Source: Voacanga thouarsii (Eukaryota > Streptophyta > Magnoliopsida > Gentianales > Apocynaceae). Taken from it: DNA of 64,000 nucleotides. Position numbers and translations under genes: made by a program. The stretch covers positions 186,001-250,000 of the forward strand of contig JANUWF010002208.1 of assembly GCA_026120185.1 (NCBI GenBank). The letters are read 5' to 3'. Positions 35,957 to 45,847 of the stretch are shown piece after piece. Within the stretch, counting starts at the first letter, position 1; each line of letters opens with the position of its first letter. Under the pieces are notes generated by a model. The model ran no database searches, was not told the DNA's origin, and worked only from the letters and a program-made list of their open reading frames with translations.

Positions 35957-36866
35957 CTTGCTCTCTTGTATTTTGTTTTATTTTTTTCTTTTGAATTTTA
36001 ATGACCTTTACTAGCTTTTAGATATCTTTTGTTTTATTTATTTATTTTTTGCTTTCTTTTTCTAGATTTATGTTTCTCTTTGTTTTGTTTCTTTTTCATT
36101 AGGTACCCTTATGACTTTTCTTGTAACGAACTCTTCCTTGTGGTGGATTCAAACATAGTGGCACTACGATGTAATGGAAGTATCCTCTTTACTTTATTCT
36201 TATTTTTTATTCATTTTTGTCTTCCTGGCTGTACTTTTATTGATGTATCTTTGGCTGTTGAGGACAATGTCTAATTTAAGTGTGTGGGAGAGGGGAGGGG
36301 AGAGAATGCGGGTTGAAGAAATACTTTTCCATATCAATTTGTGAAAAATTTTCAAAAATTTAAGTGGTTTTTATTAATTAGCAAGGTTGTAATTCTTTTT
36401 CTTACTTGGATATGAGTTTTGTCATTCATTAGGTGAATTTTGTGAAATTGGTTTTGTTGGATAGGAAATTTTTCAAGACTTGAGAATTTTGATTAATCTT
36501 GTTTATGCATTAGTATTTGAATGTTATTTGACTCATCTAATTGAAATATGGAGAATATGATGAATATAAGAAGAGTTTATTGGCTAACTCGTGTATTATG
36601 AGTTTATATTTTACTTAACTTTGAGTTATGATGAAAAATGTGAGTTGATAAAAGATCTGTGAGAGAAAAAATTGTGGAGAATTATGAAATAATTTTATTT
36701 GAGTTGATTATCTTGAAGACCTTTGGCTGAAAAGAGGGTCAATATAGGGAGAACTAGCAAGTGAATTCAGTGCACTCTCTTGAGGCTATCCCAAAGGCGA
36801 AAAGGCAAGAAAGAGGAAAGAAAGAAAGAAAGAATTTGGGAGAAAAAAAATAATCAGCGATACCTA
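35957..36866 (+). other. AthA 3' UTR, first part
   Basis: T-rich block (35970-36090), then a purine-rich GTGTGGGAGAGGGGAGGGG segment at 36280-36305 like the internal purine motif of Athila, then an (AAAG)n-like run at 36800-36835. This aligns with the reverse complement of the AthF 3' UTR (63520-63640: CTCTTGAGGCTATC). It is interrupted at ACCTA (36862-36866) by AthB and continues at 49518. The 81-codon hydrophobic ORF at 36029 is a low-complexity artefact. Confidence 0.65.
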
Positions 36867-37414
36867 TGCTAGGGCCTAAATTAGTCATATTTTTCCTAGT
36901 TATTTGAGGCTCTTTTGTGATACATTTTGTTCAATAACTAGCTAGATTCCTTCACATTTGAGATTTTACCTTTGGAAAGGTATTTTGTGCATTATTTTAG
37001 ATTTTAGGGATAAAACAAAGAAAAAATGTCGCAAAACATAACAGAGGCTGCGCTAGATAGAACAGAGGAAGCAGTGCCGGCCATGTGCTGCTTGAATGCA
37101 CTTCGAGACGACAGAAAATTATTGAAACAGGACCAGAATAGAACCAAACCGGCGCCGGCTCTAGCAGCCAATGCGGCGTCGATTGTACTCTGGACAACGT
37201 TGTGCAAAAATCAAGAAAAAATCGGTGAACGATTGAAGAAATAGAACACAACTAGCGCTAGCTCCATCAACCAAGGCGGCGCCGGCTGTGCCTTGAGGTT
37301 AAGACGAAATCTTGATTTTTCCACACGATTTTCGGCAATCTACAGAATTTTAGTATCTTCCTACTTCTACTAGGCCAAGAACCTTACACCAATGAGTTTA
37401 TGCACTTCCTAAGC

Positions 37415-37424
37415 CTATAAATAG
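37415..37424 (+). promoter_or_regulatory. AthB LTR TATA box
   Basis: CTATAAATAG about 550 bases into the LTR, the same place as in the AthA LTR. Confidence 0.65.
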
Positions 37425-38514
37425 GTAGAAAACATAAGAGAAAAAAAGAGAGAATTCAGAGATCATAATAGAAAATCACTCAAATCAAATGAGGAATTCT
37501 TCAAATCAAGGAGGGTAGTACGAGAAGGTTTTCAAAGGAAAAAGAAGGTGGCTTGTCTATGGGGGCTTTCTTTTACTTTGTTTCATTTTTCTTGAATAAT
37601 GATGTATTGATTGTTTTATTATAATTTGACATTGTTTTAGATATTCATGATTTTGAGAGTTATTTAATCTTTTGATTAATTGATTATTATTCTTGGTGTT
37701 TAATTACTTGTGCTAATTACGAGATTAATTGGTTTTTTCTTTCCATTAACTTGCTTGGACAAAGAGGTTGATGGTGGTCTCAATTTGTTAGTTTCATATT
37801 TGTTGTCTTTTAACTTGCTTGGACAAAGGGGTTAATTGTTAAGAACAAAGTAATTAAAGGTTAATTGATGTCTGCCAGGATATGGATTCATTGGTTAATT
37901 TCATGTTTCAAATTTGCCGGGATATGGAAATTTAATTAAGGATTGTGGTTAATGCATCTTTTAGGTGAATTAGTTGAGACAAGATATGTGATGCTCGTTT
38001 GTCTAGAAGATAGAGATTTCATGGATTGGACAAAGAAGTGAATCTATATTAGTCCTTCATGATGCCAAGAGAATAATTAGTTATGATAATAATTAAGTAC
38101 TTGAGGATCACAATTGTCAAAACAATGGTTTAGGTTACATAATTCTGCATCCTTGATATGTACATATTATTTTATTTTGAAAAACCTTAGAGGGGGGTGA
38201 ATAAGGTTTTTGGCAAGCAAAAACGATTTTTTCGAATTGTCTAAAATGCTGAACAAGAATGATCACCAAGATACTTGGACTAACTTTATAGATGCATAGA
38301 AAGCTATCCAAGTACTCGTAGATGTATATTCAGATTTAGACAGAGAAAGATCATAAAAAAAAAAAAAGTACATGAACCACTGAATAAAATGAGACAAGAG
38401 ATGTATAGTGGTTTGATCAACAATGATCTACGTCCACTACCTTAAGTCTCATACTTAAGGATTTTCAACCCTATTTCATTAACCTCACTTAATGAAACCG
38501 ATTCACACACAAGA

Positions 38515-38757
38515 GAAGATCACCATACTAGGTTTTTCACAACCTCTCAAACACATAAAGGATCACCTCATTAGGTTTTACTCCACAACCTTGACACAAA
38601 CACAAAACAAGGATCACCCCAATGGGTTTTACCACACAACCTTGAACATACACAAAACACAAAGCTCACCCCTATGGGTTTTACACTACAACCTTGCACA
38701 TACACAAAACACAAGGCTCACCCCTATCGGTTTTATACCACAACCTTGCATAACAAC
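38515..38757 (+). repeat. About 50-bp tandem repeat in SirB 3' LTR
   Basis: Five imperfect units around GGATCACC...GGTTTTA...ACAACCTTG-CACAAA. The same array stands at 48272-48505 in the other LTR. It creates a 91-codon ORF on the plus strand with repeated I/L-GFY-TTL text, which is not a gene. Confidence 0.88.
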
Positions 38758-38960
38758 AGAGAATTGAAAATCAATAGAACAGAGATAAGCTCACTTACTT
38801 GAGTAGATGTTTTCTCTGATACAAGCCACAAATTATTTTATCTTTGATACACAATGAACTCATATTGAAGCAAGATAAAAGGAGATTTTTCAAAGTATTG
38901 AGCAATAAGGTTTCTAAGATGAATGTTTCAAAAATCCTACTTCTAATCTTGCTTTAAGGG

Positions 38961-38970
38961 CTATTTATAG
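38961..38970 (-). promoter_or_regulatory. TATA box in SirB 3' LTR
   Basis: CTATAAATAG on the minus strand, matching element orientation; the duplicate in the 5' LTR is at 48712-48721. Confidence 0.65.
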
Positions 38971-39522
38971 AACCAAAAAAGGAGTGCCAACGGTCATAAA
39001 AAAATGGCTACAATTTTTTCTGTTTAAATTCATCCGAGTTTTGGACTCAGGTTTTGGACGAAGATGCATCCAAAATGTAAGTCCAAAAATGGCACATTCC
39101 TGACAGAAAATTTTCAACCCGATTTACAGGATTTTGGATGAACCTTTTAGATTCAAACTGTTCTATCAAAAATTCTGTGAATTTTTTACAAACTTTGAAA
39201 ATCATCTCCTTTGAAGCTTCAAGGTAAAGTCAAATGAATCAAAAGCTAAGAAGACATAGGAATTAATAAATATACCTTAATAACACTTCCTAGTCTATCA
39301 TTCTTCATAAAGAGCTTCCATGATATATAACTTCTCATACTCTGATTTTCTCATTTGATCTTCTAATCTTGAAATCAGTGATGAAGAGGTTGTCAACAAT
39401 TCTTATCTGAGGACTTTAGAAGAATAAAGATTAACTTTGTCCTATCACAGGAAATTAATAAGTTAGTCCATATCAACGTTTTTCATAAATTAAAACATAA
39501 AAGAAAGTCCTTAGGGCTAACA

Positions 39523-39537
39523 ATCTCCCTTTTTTTA
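39523..39537 (-). other. SirB polypurine tract
   Basis: The minus strand reads AAAAAAAGGGAGAT directly beside the 3' LTR; the plus-strand primer for reverse transcription. Confidence 0.8.
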
Positions 39538-40847
39538 GTAATGACAAACATAACACATTTGATATGTAAATAGAAAGAACTATGTTGACCAAATAAATGT
39601 AATCTTACAGTATAGGTCTCATAGAGATCTTTATGATAAAAAAATTGTAAACATATCTCAATGATCCTAAAGTATATCATTTCTCTATATAAATATTCAG
39701 ATTAATTTGATAGAAATAAAATACTAAGATGCTCCCCCTAAATATATGCTTATGTGACTATTTCGAACATAAGAGGGATAAGAAGAAGTAACAATTTATT
39801 CATTCAGAAATTGTATCCAAAATGGTTTTAGAAGAACATGTGTTTTCAGAATTTCATTTGGATAGGGCTTTTGGATGTCCAAAACATTTTTTAGTTTAGT
39901 AAATCTGCTTATAAGAACATTTGTTTTGGAAACGAAATTTCTGAGTCCAAAACTCCCCCTGACTTAATGCACGAAAATCTTATCACAGAATCTAATCTCA
40001 AAAATACCATTATTATAAAAGTGAGCGTCACAAACAGAGGGGTTTTTTAGAAAATTTTGGTAAACAGTAAATCATATCAATGATTTTCTTAACAGTTCAA
40101 ATTTGATATCAATGCATAACTGTTCATGCCAGAAGTAGTTCATGCCATTCATAATAGTTCATGCAGTTACTTGGAATTCAATAACTATTTATACAACAGT
40201 CTTTTTTCTTCCATAAATAGTTTTAGTTTTTCAAAATGGTTTCAACTTCCATGACAGTTATTTTGTAGATAAAAAAAATCATACATTAACAATCCAATTT
40301 CAGATGAAAGTTATGTTCAAAAATTTAGTTTATACATATAACATCAGTTATGTAGAATTCATATCAGATTATTATGCAGAACTCATAACATTTTTGTATA
40401 TCAACATGTAGATCTAACATGCAGACCTAACATTTTCTCCTTATTAGTTACTGCATACCGACAGCATATATGTAGACTATATCATTTTTAGACCGACATA
40501 TTTCTTGCAAACAACATCATGCTGACAATCATGCAGACCATAATATTCACAGACCAACATTCAACATTTTCACAGCAGTTTCATTTGTTTTTCTTTCTCC
40601 CCCATAATAACAGTCATATTCAATGTCATTTCATTCTCCCCCTTTGTCATCAATTAAAAAGAAGTACAGCAGAAGAAGAAGTAATATTCAATCAAAAGTC
40701 ATTAGATAGATAATAAACATGACAAAGAATGACACAAGTATAAGAAATTATTCAAAAACAGAACGTAAATGACTGAAAAAGTAAATTGTTCAACTGTTGC
40801 AGAAAGTAAATTGGTCATCAGGCCACTATGCTGCCCAAGAAAACAGT
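39538..40847 (-). other. SirB 3' untranslated region
   Basis: 1.3 kb of A/T-rich sequence between the extra ORF and the purine tract with no coding potential. It holds runs of short repeated phrases (ACTCATAAC/GTTCATGC near 40120-40210; AGACC-type phrases near 40420-40560). Confidence 0.65.
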
Positions 40848-42350
40848 CTAGGAAATATTGGTCGTTTCAAACTTGGATCCAGCCCCCTTCTTTGAAAACT
40901 GACCAGCAATTCTGTTAGACTTTCTTTTTACAACCACATGCTTCTATCTTTTGCTAGATGGTTTGGGCTTGGGAGAAGGAGTAGGAATATCTGTCTTCTG
41001 TATGGGAGAAGGCTGCAAAGATGGTTCAGGAGAGGGTTTAGGAGTGGGAACCTTGACATCTGCAGGCAGTTCAACCATGTCCTCTGAAAATTGTTCATCC
41101 TTTTCATGATCCGATATAGAGGTGGAAGGCTTAGCATATTGCTCAATAATAGACAGTCTATTTTTAAGACTCTTAATTTCTGAACTAAAAGATTCCAATT
41201 TCTCTACAAAAGAACTGATTGCACTCAAAATAGTCTCAGATAGACTGGAGTCTGGAACAGTTCCTTCTTCATTAATTTTTCTTTTAGTTCCTGACTTCCC
41301 TTCTTCCTTGATCTTTTTCAAATTTTCTCTCTCTTTTCCAACAGATTCTCTTAACAATTTTCATGAATTTCCCTTCCTTGCATACCCCATCTTTTCAAAT
41401 GAGTCGAATCTGTAGACATTTGTTCTTGAGGGATCACAAGTAATAGAATTTAAATCAACATTGAAAAATCTGAAAACTTTGGTCAACAAATTTCCAAATG
41501 GTAGAGCCTTGCTAGAAGTATTTCTAGATTGCAACATTAACTTAGTTGCTAGGAACCCAAAGTTAATATGTCTCCCCTCTGCTAAGGCTAACATGACTAC
41601 TATTTGAAGTATACTGATAAAAGTCTTATGGCCGAAACTAAGAACAACAATGGTAGACACCATATGATGCAGAATTCTGCCCAATCCATTCAGCCATTTG
41701 GAACTATGATTTCCAGAGTTCTCAAAACTTTTTCCACCAGTAAATAACTTCTCAAAATTTTCCAGAACATAAATTTCATTTCCATTAGGAAATTTGTTCA
41801 ACTCAAAATACTGAAAACCGGCATCTCAAACATCACAGATTCTATTCAGCATTCTATGGTCAAATTCAAAATCTTTTCCTTTTACTCTTGTTGCATACCA
41901 TCGAATCATAAACCCTTCATCAGTTTCTTCTAGTTTACCATTTCTCAAATGTGCATAAAATTCCCAAACTAAAGGAGTATAGATTTTCTCATCAACAGAT
42001 AACAAACTCCCCCACCCGACATGATCAAACATATCCATAATATTTGACAAGTTTAGAAAAGCAGAGTGGTTTACTCGATAACCAGAAACAACAGTTCGAT
42101 TTTTGGAGACCCAGTCATTGTATTCAGATTCACATTTTGAGTCAAGAAATCGGGGTACCTGATTTGCAGAACTCACTTGATCTGAAGAAGATTCAGACGA
42201 ATTATAATGTGAGGCCGAGATGTGAGGTTGAGGAGAAGCTTCATTTCCTTTAGCCTTGCCCTTAGTTGAACCCAAAACATTTTTCTTTAACGCCGGAGAA
42301 GATTTTTGCTCCATCTTAGGTTTTTGAACAGTGGATTTTGTCTTGGCCAT
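40848..42350 (-). pseudogene. SirB extra 3' ORF (putative plant transposon protein domain), 501 codons with three stops
   Basis: The start is ATG at 42350 (MAKTKSTVQKP), matching SirA; a longer in-frame start at 42407 exists but is not shared. Residues 1-60 are basic; about 70-190 hold the conserved block (VPRFLDSKCESEYNDW, LVWEFYAHL, FDHRMLNRICDV). Residues 190-330 are the second half (GRHINFGFLATKL, LPFGNLLTKVFRFF). Then comes a Lys/Glu-rich coiled-coil-like part (LESFSSEIKSLKNRL) and a Pro-rich tail (PTPKPSPEPS), ending basic. Three in-frame stops at 41823-41825, 41358-41360 and 40941-40943, and no frameshift. The domain is PF20167-like by memory. No membrane segment is seen, which argues against an envelope role. 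Confidence 0.82.
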
Positions 42351-42784
42351 TGAAAGATTGAAGCTATTTTTAGGTCTTTTTTTGGTTTTTGAAGTAGAAG
42401 AGTACAAAGGATTTTTGGAAGAAGAATGATTTCAAGGGTTTTGAATGAGAGAAAACTAGATAGCTTTGAATGTCTAGGATAGTGTGAGAGTAAAGTGCCT
42501 TGAAAACATATGTTTTTCTGAGGAGTTTTGAAAAATGCGCAAACCAACTTTTTGAAACTCAAAATTTGGAATAAGAGAATATTAAGGATTGATTTTGGAA
42601 CAAGACCAAGTCCGAAATCAACATCCAAAAGAATGTTTTCCCTAAATGCATTTTGGATGTAGGAATTGGATTCTAATACTGTGTCCAAAACAAAGACGAG
42701 GAATTTCGGATGTAGTGTTTTATTTCCAAAACCTTTTTTTTCAAAAATCCTGCACAAGAAAGACTTATACCATATGGTTAGTTT
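42351..42784 (-). other. SirB spacer between pol and extra ORF
   Basis: About 430 bases with no coding potential of its own; it may hold an internal promoter or splice signals for the extra ORF, but none can be pointed to. Confidence 0.5.
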
Positions 42785-44260
42785 TCAAATTCTTGTAATT
42801 CCCAAACCTCTTCTTAAGTTGTTGAATCTATCCTCAGCTAGTGGTTTAGTGAAGATATTTACAAGTTGTTCATCTGTTGAGACATATTCAACACACACAT
42901 CTCCTTTGAGTACATGGTCTCGGATGAAGTGGTGTTTAACTTCAATATGCTTTGTTCTCGAATACTGCACTAGTTTTTTTGTTAGATTGATAGCACTTGT
43001 ATTATCACACATTATAGGTACACAATTAAAATTTAGATTAAAATCTAGCAAAGTATTCTTCATCCATAAGATTTGAGCACAACAACTTCCTGGTGCAATA
43101 GATTCAATCTCAGTGGTGGATAATGATACTCATGCTTGTTTTTTACTGTGCCATGATACCAGTGAATGTCCAAGAAATTGACAATGGCCACTAGTACTTT
43201 TTCTTTCAACTTTACATGTTGCATAATCTGCATCAATATATCCTATAAGATCAAAAGTATTAGTACGTAGATACCATAATCCATAATCATGTGTGCCAAT
43301 TAGATATCGAAGCATGCGTTTAACTGCACTTAAATGTGATTCCTTCGGACAAGATTGAAATCGAGCATAAAGACATACTAAAAACATGATATCTGGTCTA
43401 CTAGCCGTAAGATATAGTAGTCTTCTAATCATACCTCTATATTTACGTTCATCTACCTTCTTACCCTTTTCATCTTGGTTAAGTTTTATAGACGTACTTA
43501 TAGGTGTACTGATTTCTTTTGCTTCATTCATTCCAAACCTTTTGAGCAACTCTTTGGCATACTTAGCTTAGTTTATGAAGATTTCGTCCTTGGCTTGCTT
43601 AATTTGCAGTTCGAGAAAGAAGTTCAATTCTCCCATCATACTCATTTCAAATTCTTGCTGCATAGTCTTAGCAAACATCTTGCACAAAGAGTCATTAGTA
43701 GCGCAAAAAATAATATTACCAACATAGATTTGGACAATTAGTAAGTCACCAGAACTATCAGATTTGATGAACAAGGTATTATCAATTAAGCCTCTAAAAA
43801 ATCCTTTTGAGATTAGGAAACCACTAAGCCTTTCATACTAAGCTCTTGGAGCTTGCATTAATCCATAGAAAGATTTAGAGAGTTTGAAAACATGATTTGG
43901 AAAAAGCTCATGAGTAAAACTAGGTGGCTGCTTAATGTACACATCCTCTTCAATAAAGCCATTTAGAAAGGCACTTTTGACATCCATTTGATAGAGCATG
44001 AAGTTTTTAAAGGATACAACGGCAAGTAACATTCGAATTAATTCTAGCCTAGCAACAGGAGTGAATGTTTCATCATAGTCAATGCCTTCTTCTTGATTAA
44101 ATCCTTGAGCCACCAATCTAGCTTTGTTTCTAATTACAACTCCATTTTCATCAAGTTTACTTCTAAAAACCCATTTTGTCCCAATAACAGGATGATCATG
44201 CAGTCTGGGAATAAGTTTCCAAATCTGATTTCTTTCAAATTGATTTAACTCTTCTTGCAT
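42785..44260 (-). pseudogene. SirB reverse transcriptase and RNase H
   Basis: Last third of the single-frame gag-pol. RT shows GTKWVFRSKLDENG, KARLVAQGFNQEEGIDYDETF, MDVKSAFLNGF and SKSFYGLMQAPRA, then a stop (43835-43837) where relatives have Trp. The catalytic YVDD is YVGN (about 43715-43726), so both Asp residues are lost. More stops at 43565-43567 (probably a former Gln) and 43127-43129. RNase H shows YIDADYATCKVERKSTSGH, SLSTTEIESIA, MCDNTSAINLTKK and SRTKHIEVKHHFIRDHV, and ends with VSTDEQLVNIFTKPL. Confidence 0.92.
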
Positions 44261-45847
44261 GGCGATAATCCAAAATTCATCATATAATGCAATATCAATG
44301 CTGCTAGGTTCAATATTTGAAAGAAGAGCAAAGTTGTCGATAAAATACTGTCGAGTTTTAACTCCTTGGTTTGGATCTCCAATAATTTGCTCCTTTGGAT
44401 GGCCTGATTTGTATTTCCAGTCTTTCGGCAATTGATGATTTGCAGAATCTTCACTTTGTTCTTTCTCTTGTTCAATATGCAATTCTTCAATCTCTTCTTC
44501 TTTTGCATGAGTATCTAATGTTAGAGCTTTAACATGATCTAACTTAACTTCATTTGAATTTCCTACATCATCGTCATCTCTTTTTGAAGTATAAATGTTA
44601 GATTTATCAAATACAACATGCATAGATTCTTCCACACAAAGTGTTCTTTTATTGTATACTCTATAAGCTTTCTTGTTGGAAAAATATCCAAGAAATATGG
44701 CCTCATCGGACTTACTATCAAATTTTCTAAGATTATCTCTTGTATTTAGAATAAAACATTTACATCCAAAAACTTTAAAATAAGAGATAGAATAAGTTTT
44801 GTCAAACATAAGTTCAAACAGAGTTTTTCTTAAAAATGGTCTTAACATAACTCGGTTTATTGTATAGCATGCTGTGTTAACAACTTCCGCCCAAAAGTAT
44901 TTTGGAAGAGTATTTTCACAAAGCATTGATCTAGCCATTTCTTGCAAGGTCCGAATTTTCCTTTCAACAACACCATTTTGTTGAGGAGTTTTAGCTGTTG
45001 AAAAATTATGAAAGACTCCATTTTCATCACAGAAGTGAGTAAATTCGCTATTACAAAATTCTTTGCCATTGTTACTTCGAATAGAAATTAGTTTGCATCT
45101 AATCGAGTTTTGGACGCTCTTAATCAGTTTTGAAAATTCAGTAAATGCTTCATCCTTTTGACCAAGAAATAAGGTCCAGGTAAATCTAGAGAAATCATCA
45201 ACAATTACGTATGCATATTTTTTACCCCCAAGACTAGCAGTCCTCATGGGTCCAAATAAATCCATATGAACTAATTCAAGAAGTTTTGAGGTGGAAATCA
45301 TTTTCTTTTATTTAAAAGAGGTTTTGATTTGCTTCCCAAATTGAAATGCATCACATATTTTGTGTTTATCAAATTTCATTCTTGGAAGCCCCCTAACAAG
45401 TTCTTTTGAGGACAGTTTGTTTATCAAATCAAATGATACATGATCTAATCTTCTATGCCAAAGATAACCATCATTGTCATGAATGGATAGGCATCTAATT
45501 CTATTAGCTACAAGGTCATTAAGATAAAACATATATACATTTCCCATGTGTTTGGCAGTCAAGATGATTTTGAGATTTCCACTATCAAGTATAGAGCAAG
45601 AATTTTTTTCAAAAATGACTTTGCAACGATTGTCACAAAGTTGGCTAATGCTGAGCAGGTTATATTTCAAGTCATCAATAAGTAAAACATGCTTTATAAA
45701 TGTTAAGGAACATTTACCAATATTACCAATGCCGAGAATCTTTCCTTTCTTCTTGTCTCCAAACGTAACAAATCCTTCATTTGTGGTCTGAATATCTTCT
45801 AATAGAGCTGCATTTCCAGTCATATATCTTGAACAATTGCTGTCCAA
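44261..45847 (-). pseudogene. SirB protease and integrase
   Basis: The protease site at the start reads WFLDSNCSRYMTG: the Gly of the D-S-G triad is Asn. The pre-integrase zinc region has LWHRRLDHVS but CDAFQFGKQ, so one Cys ligand is Phe. A stop at 45305-45307 separates this from the core. In the core the first Asp (VHMDLFGP) is intact, the second is Asn (IRSNNGKEF; codon 45071-45073), and the Glu motif (NGVVERKIRTL) is intact. The integrase C-terminus and acidic linker (EEEIEELHIEQEKEQ) follow. All in the same frame as gag and RT. Confidence 0.92.

Larger units (their letters stand above)
38178..39522 (-). repeat. SirB 3' LTR
   Basis: 1,345 bases, TGAAAAACC to GGGCTAACA. Carries a five-unit tandem repeat (38515-38757) and a TATA box. 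Nearly the same as 47936-49273; it differs by scattered substitutions and a few small indels, including an extra 7 bases in the tandem repeat. Confidence 0.95.

Noticed and set aside
37026..37244. 72- to 84-codon ORFs on both strands at 36997-37251
   Set aside because: They overlap each other inside the AthB LTR around GC-rich palindromes and have no domain.
36867..38177. AthB as the 3' LTR of AthA
   Set aside because: It has its own target duplication ACCTA and the AthA 3' UTR continues after it, so it is a separate solo LTR.
38492..38767. CRISPR-like array (regular repeats of about 50 bases, also at 48249-48527)
   Set aside because: The units are contiguous and degenerate with no unique spacers, and they lie in both LTRs of a plant retrotransposon.
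40848..42350. Retroviral-type envelope gene in SirB, and likewise in AthA
   Set aside because: No signal peptide, cleavage site or membrane anchor is visible; the conserved block fits the plant transposon-associated family instead.
43386..43741. Plus-strand ORFs opposite SirB pol (also 42666-43076, 45546-45791, 46755-47173)
   Set aside because: They are antisense shadows of the minus-strand gag-pol.
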